NCBI RefSeq assembly: GCF_001423425.1
Contig: NZ_LMNX01000001.1
Coordinates: 144,970-208,969, forward strand
DNA length: 64,000 nucleotides
Direction: 5' to 3'
Source: Rhizobium sp. Leaf306
GTDB lineage: Bacteria > Pseudomonadota > Alphaproteobacteria > Rhizobiales > Rhizobiaceae
Shown: positions 7,715 to 19,325 of the stretch, one piece after another
How positions within the stretch are numbered: the stretch's first letter is position 1
Layout of the letters: the number at the start of each line of letters is the position of its first letter
Program-made: the position numbers and the translations under genes
Notes under the pieces: generated by a model
What the model saw: the letters and a program-made list of their open reading frames with translations, nothing else
The model's database searches: none
Told to the model about the DNA's origin: nothing

Positions 7715-9856
7715 CTAGTGGGCGAGAACCGCCAGCAGCAGAAGGGCGACGATGTTGGTGATCTTGATCGCCGGATTGACGGCAGGGCCTGCCGTATCCT
7801 TGTAGGGATCGCCGACCGTATCGCCTGTCACCGAAGCCTTGTGGGCATCGGATCCCTTCATGTGGCGGGTGCCGTCCTTATCGACGAAACCGTCCTCGAA
7901 GCTCTTCTTGGCATTGTCCCAGGCGCCGCCGCCCGAGGTCATCGAGATCGCGACGAACAGGCCGTTGATGATGACGCCGAGAAGCGAGGCACCGAGCGCT
8001 GCAAAGGCGGACGCCTTGTCACCGCCGGAGACGAGAAGCACACCGAAATAGACGAAGATCGGTGCCAGCACCGGTAGCAGCGACGGCACGATCATTTCGC
8101 GAATCGCGGCCTTGGTCAGGATATCGACCGCGCGGCCATAGTCGGGCTTTTCCGTTCCCTGCATGATGCCGGGCTTTTCGCGGAACTGCCGGCGAACTTC
8201 CTCGACAATCGAGCTTGCCGCCTTGCCGACCGCCGTCATGGCGATGCCGCCGAACAGATACGGGATGAGACCGCCAAACAGCAGGCCCGCCACCACATAC
8301 GGATTGGACAGGCTGAACGAGATCTGGCCTACCCCCTGGAAGTACGGATATTTATCGGCGTTTGCCACGAAGTACTGGAGATCGTTGGCGTAGGCCGCAA
8401 ACAGCACCAGTGCGCCGAGACCGGCTGAGCCGATCGCGTAGCCCTTGGTGACGGCCTTGGTCGTATTGCCGACGGCATCCAGAGCATCCGTGGCTTTCCG
8501 AACATCCGGCGGCAAATGCGCCATTTCGGCAATGCCGCCGGCATTGTCGGTGACAGGGCCGAAGGCATCGAGTGCCACGATCATTCCGGCAAGGCCGAGC
8601 ATGGCGGTGACGGCAATGCCTGTGCCGAACAGTCCGGCGAGCTGATAGGTGGAGATGATGCCACCGACGATGACGAGTGCCGGCAACGCGGTTGATTCCA
8701 GCGAGACGGCCAGTCCCTGGATGACGTTGGTGCCATGGCCGGTCACGGAGGCCTGGGCGATGGAATTGACCGGCCGCTTGTTGGTGCCGGTATAGTATTC
8801 GGTGATGACAACGATCAGTGCCGTCACCACGAGCCCGACAAGGCCACAGGCAAACAGTCTGGCGCCGGTGATGTCCATGCCGGCAACCGTGCCGATCGTT
8901 CCCCAGCCGATGGTGATCGAGGTCGCGATCGCAAGTCCGACAATGGACAGCAGCCCCGTCACGATCAGGCCCTTGTAGAGGGCGCCCATGATCGAGCCGT
9001 TGGTGCCGAGCTTGACGAAGAACGTGCCGACGATCGAGGTGATGATGCAGGTGCCGCAGATCGCCAGCGGATAGAGCATCGCCTGGTCGATGACGGCGCT
9101 GCCTGCAAAGAAGATTGCGGCGAGCACCATGGTCGCGACGACCGAGACCGCGTAGGTTTCGAACAGGTCGGCCGCCATGCCGGCGCAATCGCCGACATTG
9201 TCGCCCACATTGTCGGCGATCGTTGCCGGGTTGCGTGGATCGTCTTCCGGAATACCGGCTTCCACCTTGCCGACGAGATCGCCGCCGACATCGGCGCCTT
9301 TGGTGAAGATGCCGCCGCCGAGGCGCGCGAAGATCGAGATCAGCGAGGCGCCGAAGCCGAGTGCCACAAGGGCATCGATCACTTCGCGTGAACCGACCGC
9401 ATGGCCAAGCACGGTTGTCAGGATGAAAAAGTAGATGGACACGCCGAGCAGTGCGAGGCCCGCGACAAGCATGCCGGTGATGGCGCCAGACTTGAAGGCA
9501 ATGTCGAGACCTGCCGCCAGACTATGGGATGCCGCCTGCGCCGTGCGCACATTTGCCCGCACCGATACGTGCATGCCGATGAAGCCGGCAGCGCCCGAGA
9601 GAACGGCGCCGATGATGAAGCCGATGGCTGCCGTGCCAGACAGAAGAAACCATGTGAGACCCGCAACCAGCACCCCGACGATGGCGATGGTCATATACTG
9701 GCGCGACAGGTACGCCTGTGCGCCTTCCCGGATATAACCGGCGATCTCCTGCATCCGCTGATTGCCTTGATCGGCGGCAAGTACGGAACGCGTGGCCCAT
9801 GCAGCATAAATGATCGACAGCAGACCGCAGACGATCACACCTAGAATTACAGTCAT
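7715..9856 (-). CDS. hppA: Membrane-bound proton-translocating pyrophosphatase
   Basis: Hydrolyses pyrophosphate and pumps H+ out of the cytoplasm or into acidocalcisomes. 713 residues from the ATG at 9856 (GAGAGGAAAA upstream), with about 16 membrane helices. The pyrophosphate/Mg site appears as [13 protein letters not shown] and [19 protein letters not shown]. The segment [14 protein letters not shown] has Lys and Thr where K+-dependent enzymes have Ala and Gly, so it should be the K+-independent type. The common DVGAD is DVGGD here. Divergence from neighbours is ordinary. Confidence 0.95.
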   Translation of the reverse strand: MTVILGVIVCGLLSIIYAAWATRSVLAADQGNQRMQEIAGYIREGAQAYLSRQYMTIAIVGVLVAGLTWFLLSGTAAIGFIIGAVLSGAAGFIGMHVSVRANVRTAQAASHSLAAGLDIAFKSGAITGMLVAGLALLGVSIYFFILTTVLGHAVGSREVIDALVALGFGASLISIFARLGGGIFTKGADVGGDLVGKVEAGIPEDDPRNPATIADNVGDNVGDCAGMAADLFETYAVSVVATMVLAAIFFAGSAVIDQAMLYPLAICGTCIITSIVGTFFVKLGTNGSIMGALYKGLIVTGLLSIVGLAIATSITIGWGTIGTVAGMDITGARLFACGLVGLVVTALIVVITEYYTGTNKRPVNSIAQASVTGHGTNVIQGLAVSLESTALPALVIVGGIISTYQLAGLFGTGIAVTAMLGLAGMIVALDAFGPVTDNAGGIAEMAHLPPDVRKATDALDAVGNTTKAVTKGYAIGSAGLGALVLFAAYANDLQYFVANADKYPYFQGVGQISFSLSNPYVVAGLLFGGLIPYLFGGIAMTAVGKAASSIVEEVRRQFREKPGIMQGTEKPDYGRAVDILTKAAIREMIVPSLLPVLAPIFVYFGVLLVSGGDKASAFAALGASLLGVIINGLFVAISMTSGGGAWDNAKKSFEDGFVDKDGTRHMKGSDAHKASVTGDTVGDPYKDTAGPAVNPAIKITNIVALLLLAVLAH

Positions 9857-10020
9857 GCGAATTTTCCTCTCCCTGACCGGCTGCGGCCGATGCCGCCCCG
9901 GCATTCTGCATCCGCCGGCAACGGCTCTCCCCTCCCAAGGAATGCGCTTGTCGCCATGCACGGGTGAGATTGCGGTGAGGAACAACCGCCGTCAAGCGCT
10001 ACGACGGTAATAGAACCGGG

Positions 10021-11250
10021 TCAGTTGGCTTTTGCGACGGGCCTGCGCAGCATCAGCGCCAGAATGAGAAGAAGGCAAAAGATCGCGACCGGCCAGATCA
10101 CCAGGTTGATGAATGACCAGCCCCAGGTGACGAACACCTTGCCCGAGGAGAAGGAGGACAGTGCCACCGTGCCGAAGAGGACGATGTCGTGAAACCCCTG
10201 CACCTTGTCGGCCTCCTGCGGGCGATAGCTGGAGGCGACGATCGTGGTCGAGCCGATGAAACCGAAATTCCAACCTATCCCGAGCAGGACCAGCGCCAGC
10301 CAGAAATTCCACAATTCCACGCCCATATGGGCAACGATCGCGCAGCCCATCAGCGTGACGAGGCCAGCGGCGACCACTTTTTCCGCGCCGAAGCGGGTGA
10401 TCAGCATGCCGGTGAAAAAGCTCGGTCCGAACATGGCGAGCACATGCCACTGGATGCCGAGCGCCGCCAGTTCCGTCGGAAAGCCGCAGCCGATCACCAT
10501 GGCGAGCGGCGCACCAGTCATCACGAAGGTCATCAGCGCGTAGGTGCAGATACCGGAGACCATGCCGGTCATGAACCGCTGCGTCACGACGATTTCCCGC
10601 AGCGACCGTGCCGGCGGCTGCTGGGTTGAGAGCGACGCATCCGCCTTGGTCGGCAGACGCAGGAAGGCCATGATGCAGATACCGGCAAGACAAAGCGGGA
10701 TCAGCATCAGGAACGCACCGGCAAAGGTCACCGGCGCCAGCCAATCCTTTGCGGCGATGGAGAGCTGAGGCCCGACGATCGCCGAGACGATACCGGCCCC
10801 GAGGATCCAGGAGATGGCTCGCGGCTTATAGGCTTTGGGAGAAATATCGGCAGCGGCGAAGCGGATCTTCTGGGTGAAACCGGCGCAGGACCCGACCAGC
10901 AGCAGCGCGAAGGCAAACAGCCAGAAATCACCGCGAAACAGCGCAATTGCCGCAAGCCCGCCGCCGATCGCGCCGAGCATGCCGCCCGACATGAAGGCCG
11001 CCTTGCGGCCCAGGAACTTGGACGCGATGGCAATCAGCACCGCACCGACGGCCGTGCCGAGGTTGAACGCGGTAATCGGCGCTGTCGCAAGCGACTTGTC
11101 GTCGCCGAGAAGCTGATAGCCGGCAAGAGCGCCGATCGACACGGTGAGAGGTGTGGCAGACCCCAGGATGGCCTGGGTGCCTGCGAGCAGAAACACGCTG
11201 CGGCGGGCGGTGCTCAAGTCAATTCTTTGACGCTCGACCGCTTCGTCCAT
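10021..11250 (-). CDS. MFS transporter
   Basis: 409-residue major facilitator with 12 predicted membrane segments and the loop 2-3 motif region SKFLGRKAAFMSGGMLGAIG. Substrate is not evident. Starts 20 bases after the nusB stop on the same strand, so it may be read through from the rib-nusB operon. Between its stop and the hppA start lie 164 bases with no gene. Confidence 0.85.
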   Translation of the reverse strand: MDEAVERQRIDLSTARRSVFLLAGTQAILGSATPLTVSIGALAGYQLLGDDKSLATAPITAFNLGTAVGAVLIAIASKFLGRKAAFMSGGMLGAIGGGLAAIALFRGDFWLFAFALLLVGSCAGFTQKIRFAAADISPKAYKPRAISWILGAGIVSAIVGPQLSIAAKDWLAPVTFAGAFLMLIPLCLAGICIMAFLRLPTKADASLSTQQPPARSLREIVVTQRFMTGMVSGICTYALMTFVMTGAPLAMVIGCGFPTELAALGIQWHVLAMFGPSFFTGMLITRFGAEKVVAAGLVTLMGCAIVAHMGVELWNFWLALVLLGIGWNFGFIGSTTIVASSYRPQEADKVQGFHDIVLFGTVALSSFSSGKVFVTWGWSFINLVIWPVAIFCLLLILALMLRRPVAKAN

Positions 11251-11270
11251 CTGATGCTCTTTCCGGGATG

Positions 11271-11750
11271 TTACTTCTTCGCGTCGCCGCGGATTTGCTT
11301 GGCAATGCGGTCGAGAACCGCATTGACGACCTTCGGCTCATCTTCCTCGAAGAACGCGCGGGCAATCTCGACATACTCGGTAACGATGACGGCCACCGGG
11401 ACATCCTTGCGCTCGACGATCTCGAACGTTCCGGCACGCAGGATGGCGCGCAGGGTGGAATCGATCCGCGACAGCAGCCAGTCTTCCTGCAGCGCCGAGC
11501 GGATCAGCGGGTCGATCTTGTCCTGATCGCGTACGACGCCGGCGACGATCGAGCGGAACCAGGAGGCATCCGCCTTCAGATAGGTATCGCCATCGAGTTC
11601 CTGGCCGAGGCGATGGGCCTCATATTCGGCCACGACCTCGAGAACGCCGGTGCCGCCGACATCCATCTGATACAGGGCCTGAACGGCTGCCAAACGCGCC
11701 GCGCCACGCTGATTTGCCGGCTTGACCGGATGCTCGCCTTCTTTGGACAT
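11271..11750 (-). CDS. nusB: Transcription antitermination factor NusB
   Basis: RNA-binding all-helical protein that works with NusE (S10) on boxA in rRNA antitermination. 159 residues from ATG 11750 ([20 protein letters not shown]); another ATG at 11765 would overlap ribH and add 5 residues. Family features are [16 protein letters not shown] near the N-terminus and [20 protein letters not shown] near the C-terminus. It starts 4 bases after the ribH stop, the common ribH-nusB order. Confidence 0.95.
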   Translation of the reverse strand: MSKEGEHPVKPANQRGAARLAAVQALYQMDVGGTGVLEVVAEYEAHRLGQELDGDTYLKADASWFRSIVAGVVRDQDKIDPLIRSALQEDWLLSRIDSTLRAILRAGTFEIVERKDVPVAVIVTEYVEIARAFFEEDEPKVVNAVLDRIAKQIRGDAKK

Positions 11751-11754
11751 TCTA

Positions 11755-12213
11755 TCAACCACCATTCAGCTTTTCGCGCAGTGCGATCATGGTGAGGCAG
11801 GCACGGGCCGCAAAGCCGCCCTTGTCCTTCTCGGACCGCTTGATACGCACCCAGGCTTGCTCGTCGTTCTCGACGGTCATGATGCCGTTGCCGATCGCCA
11901 GCGATTCGGAGACCGCAAGATCCATCAGCGCGCGCGAGGATTCGTTCGAGACGATGTCGAAATGGTAGGTTTCGCCACGGATGACCATGCCGAGCGCGAC
12001 AAAGCCGTCATAGGACGTGCCGTCCTGATCGCCGGCATCGAGCGCCATCGCGATTGCCGGCGGAATTTCGAGCGCGCCGGGAACCGTCACCACGTCGTAG
12101 GTCGCACCCGCATCCTTGAGAGCGGTCGTTGCGCCATCGAGCAGCGCGTCCGCCATGTCGTCATAAAACCGTGCTTCCACGATCAGGATGTGAGGTGCGT
12201 GTTCTTGCGGCAT
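11755..12213 (-). CDS. ribH: 6,7-dimethyl-8-ribityllumazine synthase
   Basis: Penultimate step of riboflavin synthesis, joining the ribityl-aminouracil and butanone phosphate. ATG at 12213 has AAGGTGAAATC in front, giving 152 residues. Family motifs: [31 protein letters not shown] and [14 protein letters not shown], with the catalytic His in the last. Followed closely by nusB. The 203-base gap to ribE carries no visible FMN riboswitch. Confidence 0.95.
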   Translation of the reverse strand: MPQEHAPHILIVEARFYDDMADALLDGATTALKDAGATYDVVTVPGALEIPPAIAMALDAGDQDGTSYDGFVALGMVIRGETYHFDIVSNESSRALMDLAVSESLAIGNGIMTVENDEQAWVRIKRSEKDKGGFAARACLTMIALREKLNGG

Positions 12214-12416
12214 GATTTCACCTTGGTTACATCGGCGCGTTGGGCGACAAGCCGAATAGTCGGCGGTCAAAACATGCCCGGCCGGGAATGGCAAGTGGTT
12301 TTCGCTGAACGTTGCGTTGCAGGGCGCGAATACCTATTGTGCAACGTCATCGGGGCGGAACAGGAGGAGCGCAGCTTGCCCGCTGGCGCCTGTATCCGCT
12401 TGTCGTCGGATCGACC

Positions 12417-13028
12417 TCAGCCCGTCGGGAACTGCGCCAGCCTTGCTGCGTAGCGGGCCATCGTATCGACTTCGAAATTGACGAAATCGCCGGCCTGGCG
12501 ATCGCCCCATGTGGTGACGCCCAGCGTGTGCCTGATCAGCAGCACGTCGAAATCGGTGTTATCGACAGCGTTGACGGTGAGCGATGTGCCATCGAGCGCA
12601 ACCGAACCCTTCGGCGCGACGAAGCGGGCGAGACTTTCCGGCGCCCGAAGGCGAATGCGGACTGCTTCGCCTTCGGAGGTCACGGACAGGATCTCCGCCT
12701 TGCCGTCGACATGGCCGGAGACGATGTGGCCGCCCAGTTCGTCGCCGATCTTCAGCGCCCGCTCCAGATTGACGCGGGTACCGGATGTCCAGTCGGCGAT
12801 CGTCGTCAGCCGCAGCGCTTCTTCCCAGGCTTCCACCTCGAACCAGCGCTCATTGCTGCCATCGTCCGGCAAGTTGGTCACGGTCAGGCAAACGCCGCCA
12901 TGGGCGATCGACGCGCCCATCGCGATCGTCTTCGGATCGTAGCTGGTGGCGATGCGGAGCTTGACGCCCTCGTCCATCGGGGTCGTCGCCGCTACGGTTC
13001 CGACATCGGTGACAATTCCGGTAAACAT
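12417..13028 (-). CDS. ribE: Riboflavin synthase, alpha subunit
   Basis: Final step: dismutation of two lumazines to riboflavin. 203 residues with the diagnostic start MFTGIVTDVGTVAA and two tandem lumazine-binding barrels (residues about 1-95 and 96-200); the second holds GGHIVSGHVDGKAE, and LDGTSLTVNAV follows. Begins 9 bases after the ribD stop. Confidence 0.95.
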   Translation of the reverse strand: MFTGIVTDVGTVAATTPMDEGVKLRIATSYDPKTIAMGASIAHGGVCLTVTNLPDDGSNERWFEVEAWEEALRLTTIADWTSGTRVNLERALKIGDELGGHIVSGHVDGKAEILSVTSEGEAVRIRLRAPESLARFVAPKGSVALDGTSLTVNAVDNTDFDVLLIRHTLGVTTWGDRQAGDFVNFEVDTMARYAARLAQFPTG

Positions 13029-13037
13029 CGACGACCT

Positions 13038-14117
13038 CTATGACTGCTCGATTTTCTGGAAATCGTAGGAACGGTCGGGACCGAACGTATCCTCACGAAC
13101 CAGCTGGAAACCCTCCGGCATATCGGATGGCGACAGAGGCGATTCAAGACCGCCCTCGCCCACCATCGTCGGCCCCTGCGACAGCACGATCCGATCGACG
13201 AGGCCGGCATCCAGAAAGGCCTTGCCAACCGTTGCGCCGCCTTCGACGAATAGAAGGGAAATTCCGCGTGTCGCCAACTGGTCGAGAAGTGCTGCGAGAT
13301 CGCCTGCCTCGATCACATCGACACCTGCGGCCAGAAGTTTCTCGCGCTTTTCGGCCTCTTGCGAGACCGGCACGCAGGCGACGATCACAGGCACGTCGCG
13401 GGCAGACTTCACCAGAAGGCTGTCGAGCGGCAGTTCGAGACGGCGATCTAGAATAATGCGGACGGGCGATCTGTCGCTCATCTCGGGAAGCCGGACCGTC
13501 AGTTGCGGATCGTCGGAACGGACGGTTCCCATACCAACCAGGATCGCATCGCTTTCGGCGCGCATGACATGCACCTGGGCACGGGCGAGCGGCCCGGTGA
13601 TCAGTACTTCCTCGCCACGGCGTCCCAGCATGCCGTCGGCCGAGACGGCTAGCTTGAGCGTGACGAAAGGGCGGTGACGGATCTGGCGGGAGAGATAACC
13701 GGCGAGCGCGCGCTTGCCGTCATCTTCCATGAGGCCAAGCTCGGTCGCGATGCCGGCATCGTGCAGGATCTTCAATCCCTGACCGGAGACGCGCGGATCG
13801 GGATCGGCGACGCTGACGACAACGCGGGAAACACCGGCCGCCACGAGCGCATTGGCGCAGGGCGGGGTCTTGCCGTGATGGGCGCAAGGTTCCAGCGTCA
13901 CATAGGCGGTCGCCCCCCTCGCCTTCTCGCCGGCAACGGCGAGCGCGCGGGCTTCCGCATGTGGTCGGCCATCGCGGGCCGTAACCGCTGCACCAACAAT
14001 GGCACCATCCCTGACGAGCACGCAGCCGACCGATGGATTGGTCATGGTCTGGCCTTCATGCCAGCGCGAAAGCCTCAGCGCTGCGGCCATGAACCTCTGG
14101 TCGTCGGCCTCCGACAT
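13038..14117 (-). CDS. ribD: Bifunctional diaminohydroxyphosphoribosylaminopyrimidine deaminase / reductase
   Basis: Second and third steps after GTP cyclohydrolase in riboflavin synthesis. 359 residues from ATG 14117 (MSEADDQRFMAAALRLSRW). The N-terminal deaminase (about 1-145) has the zinc site GRPHAEARAL and EPCAHHGKTPPC; the C-terminal reductase (about 150-359) has KLAVSADGMLG, VGMGTVRSDDPQL and LFVEGGATVGKAF. Starts 4 bases after nrdR. Confidence 0.95.
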   Translation of the reverse strand: MSEADDQRFMAAALRLSRWHEGQTMTNPSVGCVLVRDGAIVGAAVTARDGRPHAEARALAVAGEKARGATAYVTLEPCAHHGKTPPCANALVAAGVSRVVVSVADPDPRVSGQGLKILHDAGIATELGLMEDDGKRALAGYLSRQIRHRPFVTLKLAVSADGMLGRRGEEVLITGPLARAQVHVMRAESDAILVGMGTVRSDDPQLTVRLPEMSDRSPVRIILDRRLELPLDSLLVKSARDVPVIVACVPVSQEAEKREKLLAAGVDVIEAGDLAALLDQLATRGISLLFVEGGATVGKAFLDAGLVDRIVLSQGPTMVGEGGLESPLSPSDMPEGFQLVREDTFGPDRSYDFQKIEQS

Positions 14118-14121
14118 GGCG

Positions 14122-14601
14122 TCAGGACTCCAGCCCGGGATCGCGGGCAATCTTGGCGTTGATCTCGGATATCACTTTCTCGAAGTCCTCCGCATGGGAG
14201 AAGTCGCGATAGACGGATGCGTAGCGCACGAAGGCAACGTCATCGAGGCTTTTCAGCGATTCGAGCACCTGCAGGCCGATCTCTTCGGAGGAGATTTCGC
14301 TCTCGCCCGAGCTTTCGAGGCGCCGGACGATGCCGGAGACGGCGCGCTCGATGCGGTCGGGATCGACCGGCCGCTTGCGCAGCGCAATCTGGAACGACCG
14401 CACCAGCTTGTTGCGGTCGAACGGTACCTTGCGGCCGGTCTTCTTCGACACCAGCAGCTCGCGCAACTGCACGCGCTCGAATGTCGTGAAGCGACCGCCG
14501 CAGTCAGGGCAAATGCGCCGCCGCCTTATAGAGGTGAAATCCTCGGCCGGACGCGAGTCCTTGACCTGGGTATCCTCCGAACCGCAATAGGGGCAGCGCA
14601 T
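14122..14601 (-). CDS. nrdR: Transcriptional repressor NrdR
   Basis: ATP/dATP-sensing repressor of ribonucleotide reductase genes. 159 residues: an N-terminal zinc ribbon ([16 protein letters not shown] and [13 protein letters not shown]) and an ATP-cone (about 46-136, [20 protein letters not shown]). Located 9 bases after glyA and 4 before ribD, the usual alphaproteobacterial order glyA-nrdR-ribD. Confidence 0.96.
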   Translation of the reverse strand: MRCPYCGSEDTQVKDSRPAEDFTSIRRRRICPDCGGRFTTFERVQLRELLVSKKTGRKVPFDRNKLVRSFQIALRKRPVDPDRIERAVSGIVRRLESSGESEISSEEIGLQVLESLKSLDDVAFVRYASVYRDFSHAEDFEKVISEINAKIARDPGLES

Positions 14602-14610
14602 CGTGTTTCC

Positions 14611-15900
<1,290 letters not shown>

Positions 15901-16015
15901 GTGCGAGGCTCCTCGAAGGGTGGCAGGCGATGTGACGCGTCTTAGCCTTCCCTTCCGATCAGGGCAATACACGGAGCGACATTTGCGCGTCCAACTCCGT
16001 TTCGAGACAACGGCA

Positions 16016-16051
16016 AAAGGCCGCACCACCCTTTTGGGCGATGCGGCCTTT
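16016..16051 (-). terminator. Terminator downstream of ldtP
   Basis: AAAGGCCGCA and TGCGGCCTTT pair perfectly around a 16-base loop; the minus strand continues with TTTTGCC. It lies 35 bases after the L,D-transpeptidase stop. Confidence 0.7.
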
Positions 16052-16085
16052 CAATCGAATTGGTCGTTCGTCAGCGACGTCCTGC

Positions 16086-17426
16086 TTATTGCGGCAGGAG
16101 ATCCTGTTCGGTGATCGCACCGGAGGCACGCTCCACGCCGGTCGTGGTCTGCAGAGCCAGTTCCTGGTTGCCGTCGCGCTGGTAGATGTCGTCGCGGAAC
16201 TGGACGACCTGGTCCTTTGCCGACCATGCCGTGACATAGACGATATAGACCGGAACTTCCTGGCTGAGCTTGATCGGGTTGTTCTGGCGAGCAGCGATAA
16301 CCCGTTCGATTTCCTGACGCGACCAGCCGGGCGTGTCACGCAGCAGCCAGGTCACGAGATCGCGCACGTTCTGGATACGCATGCAGCCCGAGGACTCAAA
16401 GCGCATCAGCTTGTTGAACAGGCCCTGCTGGGGCGTGTCGTGCATGTATTCGTTGTTCGGGTTGTGGAAGTTGATCTTCGTCGAGGACATCGCGTTGATC
16501 TTGCCCGGATCCTGGCGGAACATGAAGTTCGGCGCCTTGGGGGCATTCCAATCCACGGTTTCTGGCGACACTTCCTGGCCACGACCGTCGATCAGACGGA
16601 TGTTGTTGCGCGTCAGGTAGGTCGGGTCCTTGCGCATCAACGGCACGATGTCCTTTTCGACAATCGAGCGCGGTGCGGTCCAGTAAGGATTGAGGATGAC
16701 TTCGTAGATCTTCGAATTGATCGCATGGGTCGGGCGGTCGATACGGCCGACGACCGCATTGGTGCGCAGCGCCACGCGATCGTTCTCGACCGCTTCAACA
16801 TAGGCCGCCGGGATGTTGACCATGACGTAACGCGAACCGAGATCACCGGACATCGACTGCAGACGGACCCGGTTGGTTTCGAGCTGCATCAGACGTGTCT
16901 GGGCCGGAACGTTCATCGCTTTGACGCTGAATTCGCCAAGCACGCCATCTGCCGGCAGGCCGTGACGGGCCTGGAAGCGCTTGACGGCACCGTCGACATT
17001 GCTGTCGAACGAGCTGGACATGCCTGCGGACTGATCGAGATCACCGGCGATCATAAGGCGACGGCGCAGGTTCTGCACCGACGGATCAACGACGCCGAGC
17101 TGCAGGCGCACGGACGAATTGACATCTGGCCAGCCACCTGCAGAAACGATCTGCTGATAGAAGGCAATTGCCTGCTGGATGTTTGCCGGGCCTTCGGAAC
17201 CAAGGATCGGATTGTTGGAGACGACACCGACGGCCGAGCGCGAACCACGCGCATCGAACTGGTCATCCCAGTTGCCACGACGAGGCGCGGTCATGATGCC
17301 ATCGAGCGTCGACTGCGCCAAAGCCGGCGCGGCCAGAACGGCGGCACCCACGGAGACGGCCGAACGCAACATGGCGCGGCGGGAAAGCAATTCCGATCCG
17401 ATCTTTTTCGACATCATCCTGTCCAT
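16086..17426 (-). CDS. ldtP: L,D-transpeptidase (LdtP/YcbB type)
   Basis: Makes 3-3 peptidoglycan cross-links or attaches proteins to the wall in the periplasm. 446 residues: an N-terminal signal with SRRAMLRSAV, which fits a Tat-type signal, a peptidoglycan-binding domain (about 110-180, AVKRFQARHGLPADGVLG) and a YkuD catalytic domain (about 200-390) with HDTPQQGLFN and the nucleophile Cys in RFESSGCMRI. The next gene upstream is the LdtR regulator, matching the LdtR-LdtP pair described in Liberibacter and Sinorhizobium. Start could be one of three nearby ATGs. Confidence 0.88.
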   Translation of the reverse strand: MDRMMSKKIGSELLSRRAMLRSAVSVGAAVLAAPALAQSTLDGIMTAPRRGNWDDQFDARGSRSAVGVVSNNPILGSEGPANIQQAIAFYQQIVSAGGWPDVNSSVRLQLGVVDPSVQNLRRRLMIAGDLDQSAGMSSSFDSNVDGAVKRFQARHGLPADGVLGEFSVKAMNVPAQTRLMQLETNRVRLQSMSGDLGSRYVMVNIPAAYVEAVENDRVALRTNAVVGRIDRPTHAINSKIYEVILNPYWTAPRSIVEKDIVPLMRKDPTYLTRNNIRLIDGRGQEVSPETVDWNAPKAPNFMFRQDPGKINAMSSTKINFHNPNNEYMHDTPQQGLFNKLMRFESSGCMRIQNVRDLVTWLLRDTPGWSRQEIERVIAARQNNPIKLSQEVPVYIVYVTAWSAKDQVVQFRDDIYQRDGNQELALQTTTGVERASGAITEQDLLPQ

Positions 17427-17947
17427 CTGGTCCCAGAGGCTTCAAAACAAAAGCGCTACAGGGATATGGTTAATAAACGCGCAAAATTCCGCGGCTGGGC
17501 TGCTGGAAATGCTCGGGGGGCCATCTGGAGTAGCACGAGTTTCCCGAACCTGTTCAAGCATGGCGGTCCCATAGCAATATGGCCAATTCGTGTCAGTTGC
17601 CGCAGCGTCACAAAGCCGTGTGAAAGCGTGACTTTTCGGCCTCCTTCGAGATACTCAACGGGAAATGTGGCAGGCGCGAACTCGAAGCCATTTCGGGAGG
17701 TTGGGAGTGCGCTGTGGAGCGAGAGAACGCTGCGTTCCGGTGTTCTGAAAGAGCCTGCATCAGGCGACCATGACAGAGGACATCTGGAGCTCTGAAACGG
17801 GATCGGCGGAGCGTATTGCTACGCTCCGCCCGATATGTGTGTCGTGCCACTGCATGACTGGAGGAAATGCAGGCGCCGACAGTTGTCTTTGCCGTGCCGC
17901 CGTCGCGCCTCCGGTGGTTCAGGAGCGCGGCGCGGCGATGGCAGATA
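17427..17947. other. Intergenic stretch between ldtP and ldtR
   Basis: 521 bases with no credible gene; short frames here lack ribosome-binding sites and coding bias. It must carry the ldtP promoter and probably an LdtR site. A perfect inverted repeat at 17806-17829 is the only clear structure. Confidence 0.6.
17806..17829. repeat. Perfect inverted repeat (10-bp arms) after ldtR
   Basis: GCGGAGCGTA and TACGCTCCGC flank TTGC. No T-tract follows on either strand, so termination is uncertain. It is 118 bases past the ldtR stop. Confidence 0.5.
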
Positions 17948-18463
17948 TTACATGCGGTAAGCGATGCTGTCGTTCCAGAAGCGGTCGAGGCGCTGCAGAA
18001 GCTTGTTCATCTGCGAGAACTCGCCTTCGCCGATGCCGCCGACTTTTTCGATCGAGCCAACGTGGCGATCATAGAGCTTGGCGACGGTTTCTGCGACTTC
18101 CTGGCCTTCCTTGGTCAGGCTGATGCGGACCGAGCGGCGGTCGATGCGCGAACGCTGGTGGTTGATGAAACCGAGGTCGACCAGCTTCTTGACGTTGTAG
18201 GAAACGTTGGAGCCGAGATAGTAACCGCGCGAGCGCAGTTCACCGGCAGTGAGTTCCGAGTTGCCGATGTTGAAGAGGAGAAGTGCCTGGATGGCGTTTA
18301 CGTCGTCGCGACCCTGGCGGTCGAACTCGTCCTTGATGACGTCGAGCAGGCGGCGGTGAAGACGCTCGACCAGGTGGAGCGATTCCATATAAAGCGAACG
18401 GATCGGGTCTTCGTTGATGTCTGCTGCGACCGGTGCCTGCGGCTTCATTTTCGTGTTCATCAT
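17948..18463 (-). CDS. ldtR: MarR family transcriptional regulator LdtR
   Basis: 171 residues. Winged-helix MarR core from about residue 40 to 140: LDVIKDEFDRQGRDDVNAIQ, TAGELRSRGYYLGSNVSYNV (recognition helix) and RSRIDRRSVRISLTKEG (wing). High similarity in layout to LdtR of Liberibacter asiaticus, an activator of ldtP linked to osmotic tolerance and cell shape. Placed upstream of ldtP on the same strand, which supports the name. ATG 18463 has GAGG 5 bases upstream; a second ATG follows directly. Confidence 0.88.
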   Translation of the reverse strand: MMNTKMKPQAPVAADINEDPIRSLYMESLHLVERLHRRLLDVIKDEFDRQGRDDVNAIQALLLFNIGNSELTAGELRSRGYYLGSNVSYNVKKLVDLGFINHQRSRIDRRSVRISLTKEGQEVAETVAKLYDRHVGSIEKVGGIGEGEFSQMNKLLQRLDRFWNDSIAYRM

Positions 18464-18693
18464 GACTGCCTCACTGTTTTGCTTGGCGGTGTGTTTGTTT
18501 ATTCCCGCCTTGAGACAGACACTAACGAAAGCGCATAAAATTCGACTTAAAACAAAGGGTTAACAAAATCTTGCAGAAGTTTTTCCAATCGTCAGCAGTC
18601 TAGCTGCCTCCCCCTCACCCTTATTTCCGCCCTATTGAAATCAATGGGTTAGGTCGAAATTTCAGGCCAAATAAAGGCGCCAAAGCTTTAGGG

Positions 18694-19131
18694 TCAAGGT
18701 GAATCAATCCTTACCCGCTCCGCCTTGCGCCGCTCTTCCAGCCATAAAGAGAGCCGAAACACGCCGTAAATGGCGGCCACGAGGCCGTGCAGGATGGGCA
18801 CAAGAGTGTTCCGTCCGAAGATTTCTGGCCAGACGAGATACATCAGCACCTGCGAGAACGCTGCGATAGTCCAGAGCACCGCGCCCCAGGACACGGTGAG
18901 CCACAAACCGAGCGAGGCAACCGGAAACAGAACGGCAAGCGAGGCCGCCGCCACTTTCCATGGCGGCGCCAGAAGATCGAAGCGCGCCATGCCGTGCAGC
19001 GAATAGCCGACCAGCATCGCCCAGTACTGGATGCCGAACCATAGGCAGGCAACCGCGATAATCCTGAGGAAGACGACGAAAAGGATTTCCGTCAGCGTGC
19101 GCTTGGGTACCGTGGGTGAATCAGATTCCAT
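18694..19131 (-). CDS. DUF6163 family membrane protein
   Basis: About 145 residues from ATG 19131 (MESDSPTVPKRTLTEILFVV) with four hydrophobic segments (about residues 15-38, 50-70, 75-105 and 112-130), including FGIQYWAMLVGYSLHGMARF. It looks like a small integral membrane protein of Rhizobiales, family DUF6163, function unknown. The start is uncertain; ATGs at 19143 and 19203 are in frame and none has a strong ribosome-binding site. Divergent from hemB. Confidence 0.7.
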   Translation of the reverse strand: MESDSPTVPKRTLTEILFVVFLRIIAVACLWFGIQYWAMLVGYSLHGMARFDLLAPPWKVAAASLAVLFPVASLGLWLTVSWGAVLWTIAAFSQVLMYLVWPEIFGRNTLVPILHGLVAAIYGVFRLSLWLEERRKAERVRIDSP

Positions 19132-19325
19132 GCCTTCGATCATATCGGGAGACGTCGCGAGCCGCCAGCAGGCCGCATGGCAGCAATGCGCAGTAAGCCC
19201 CATTCATAAACAGTTTCTCGCGTGTTAGAGCGTTTGACCTGACACAAGCCTGCTCCGGCAGAATGTTTCAATCCAGCCAGGAAACGCTCTCGTCAGCAGC
19301 GAGCAATAAGAACGGAGTATCCGTC

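Noticed and set aside
12214..12416. Possible FMN riboswitch between ribE and ribH
   Set aside because: The conserved RFN-element core was not found on the minus strand in this 203-base gap.
17608..17850. 80-codon minus-strand frame between ldtP and ldtR
   Set aside because: No ribosome-binding site, Arg/Ser-rich shadow-like composition, and it crosses an inverted repeat.
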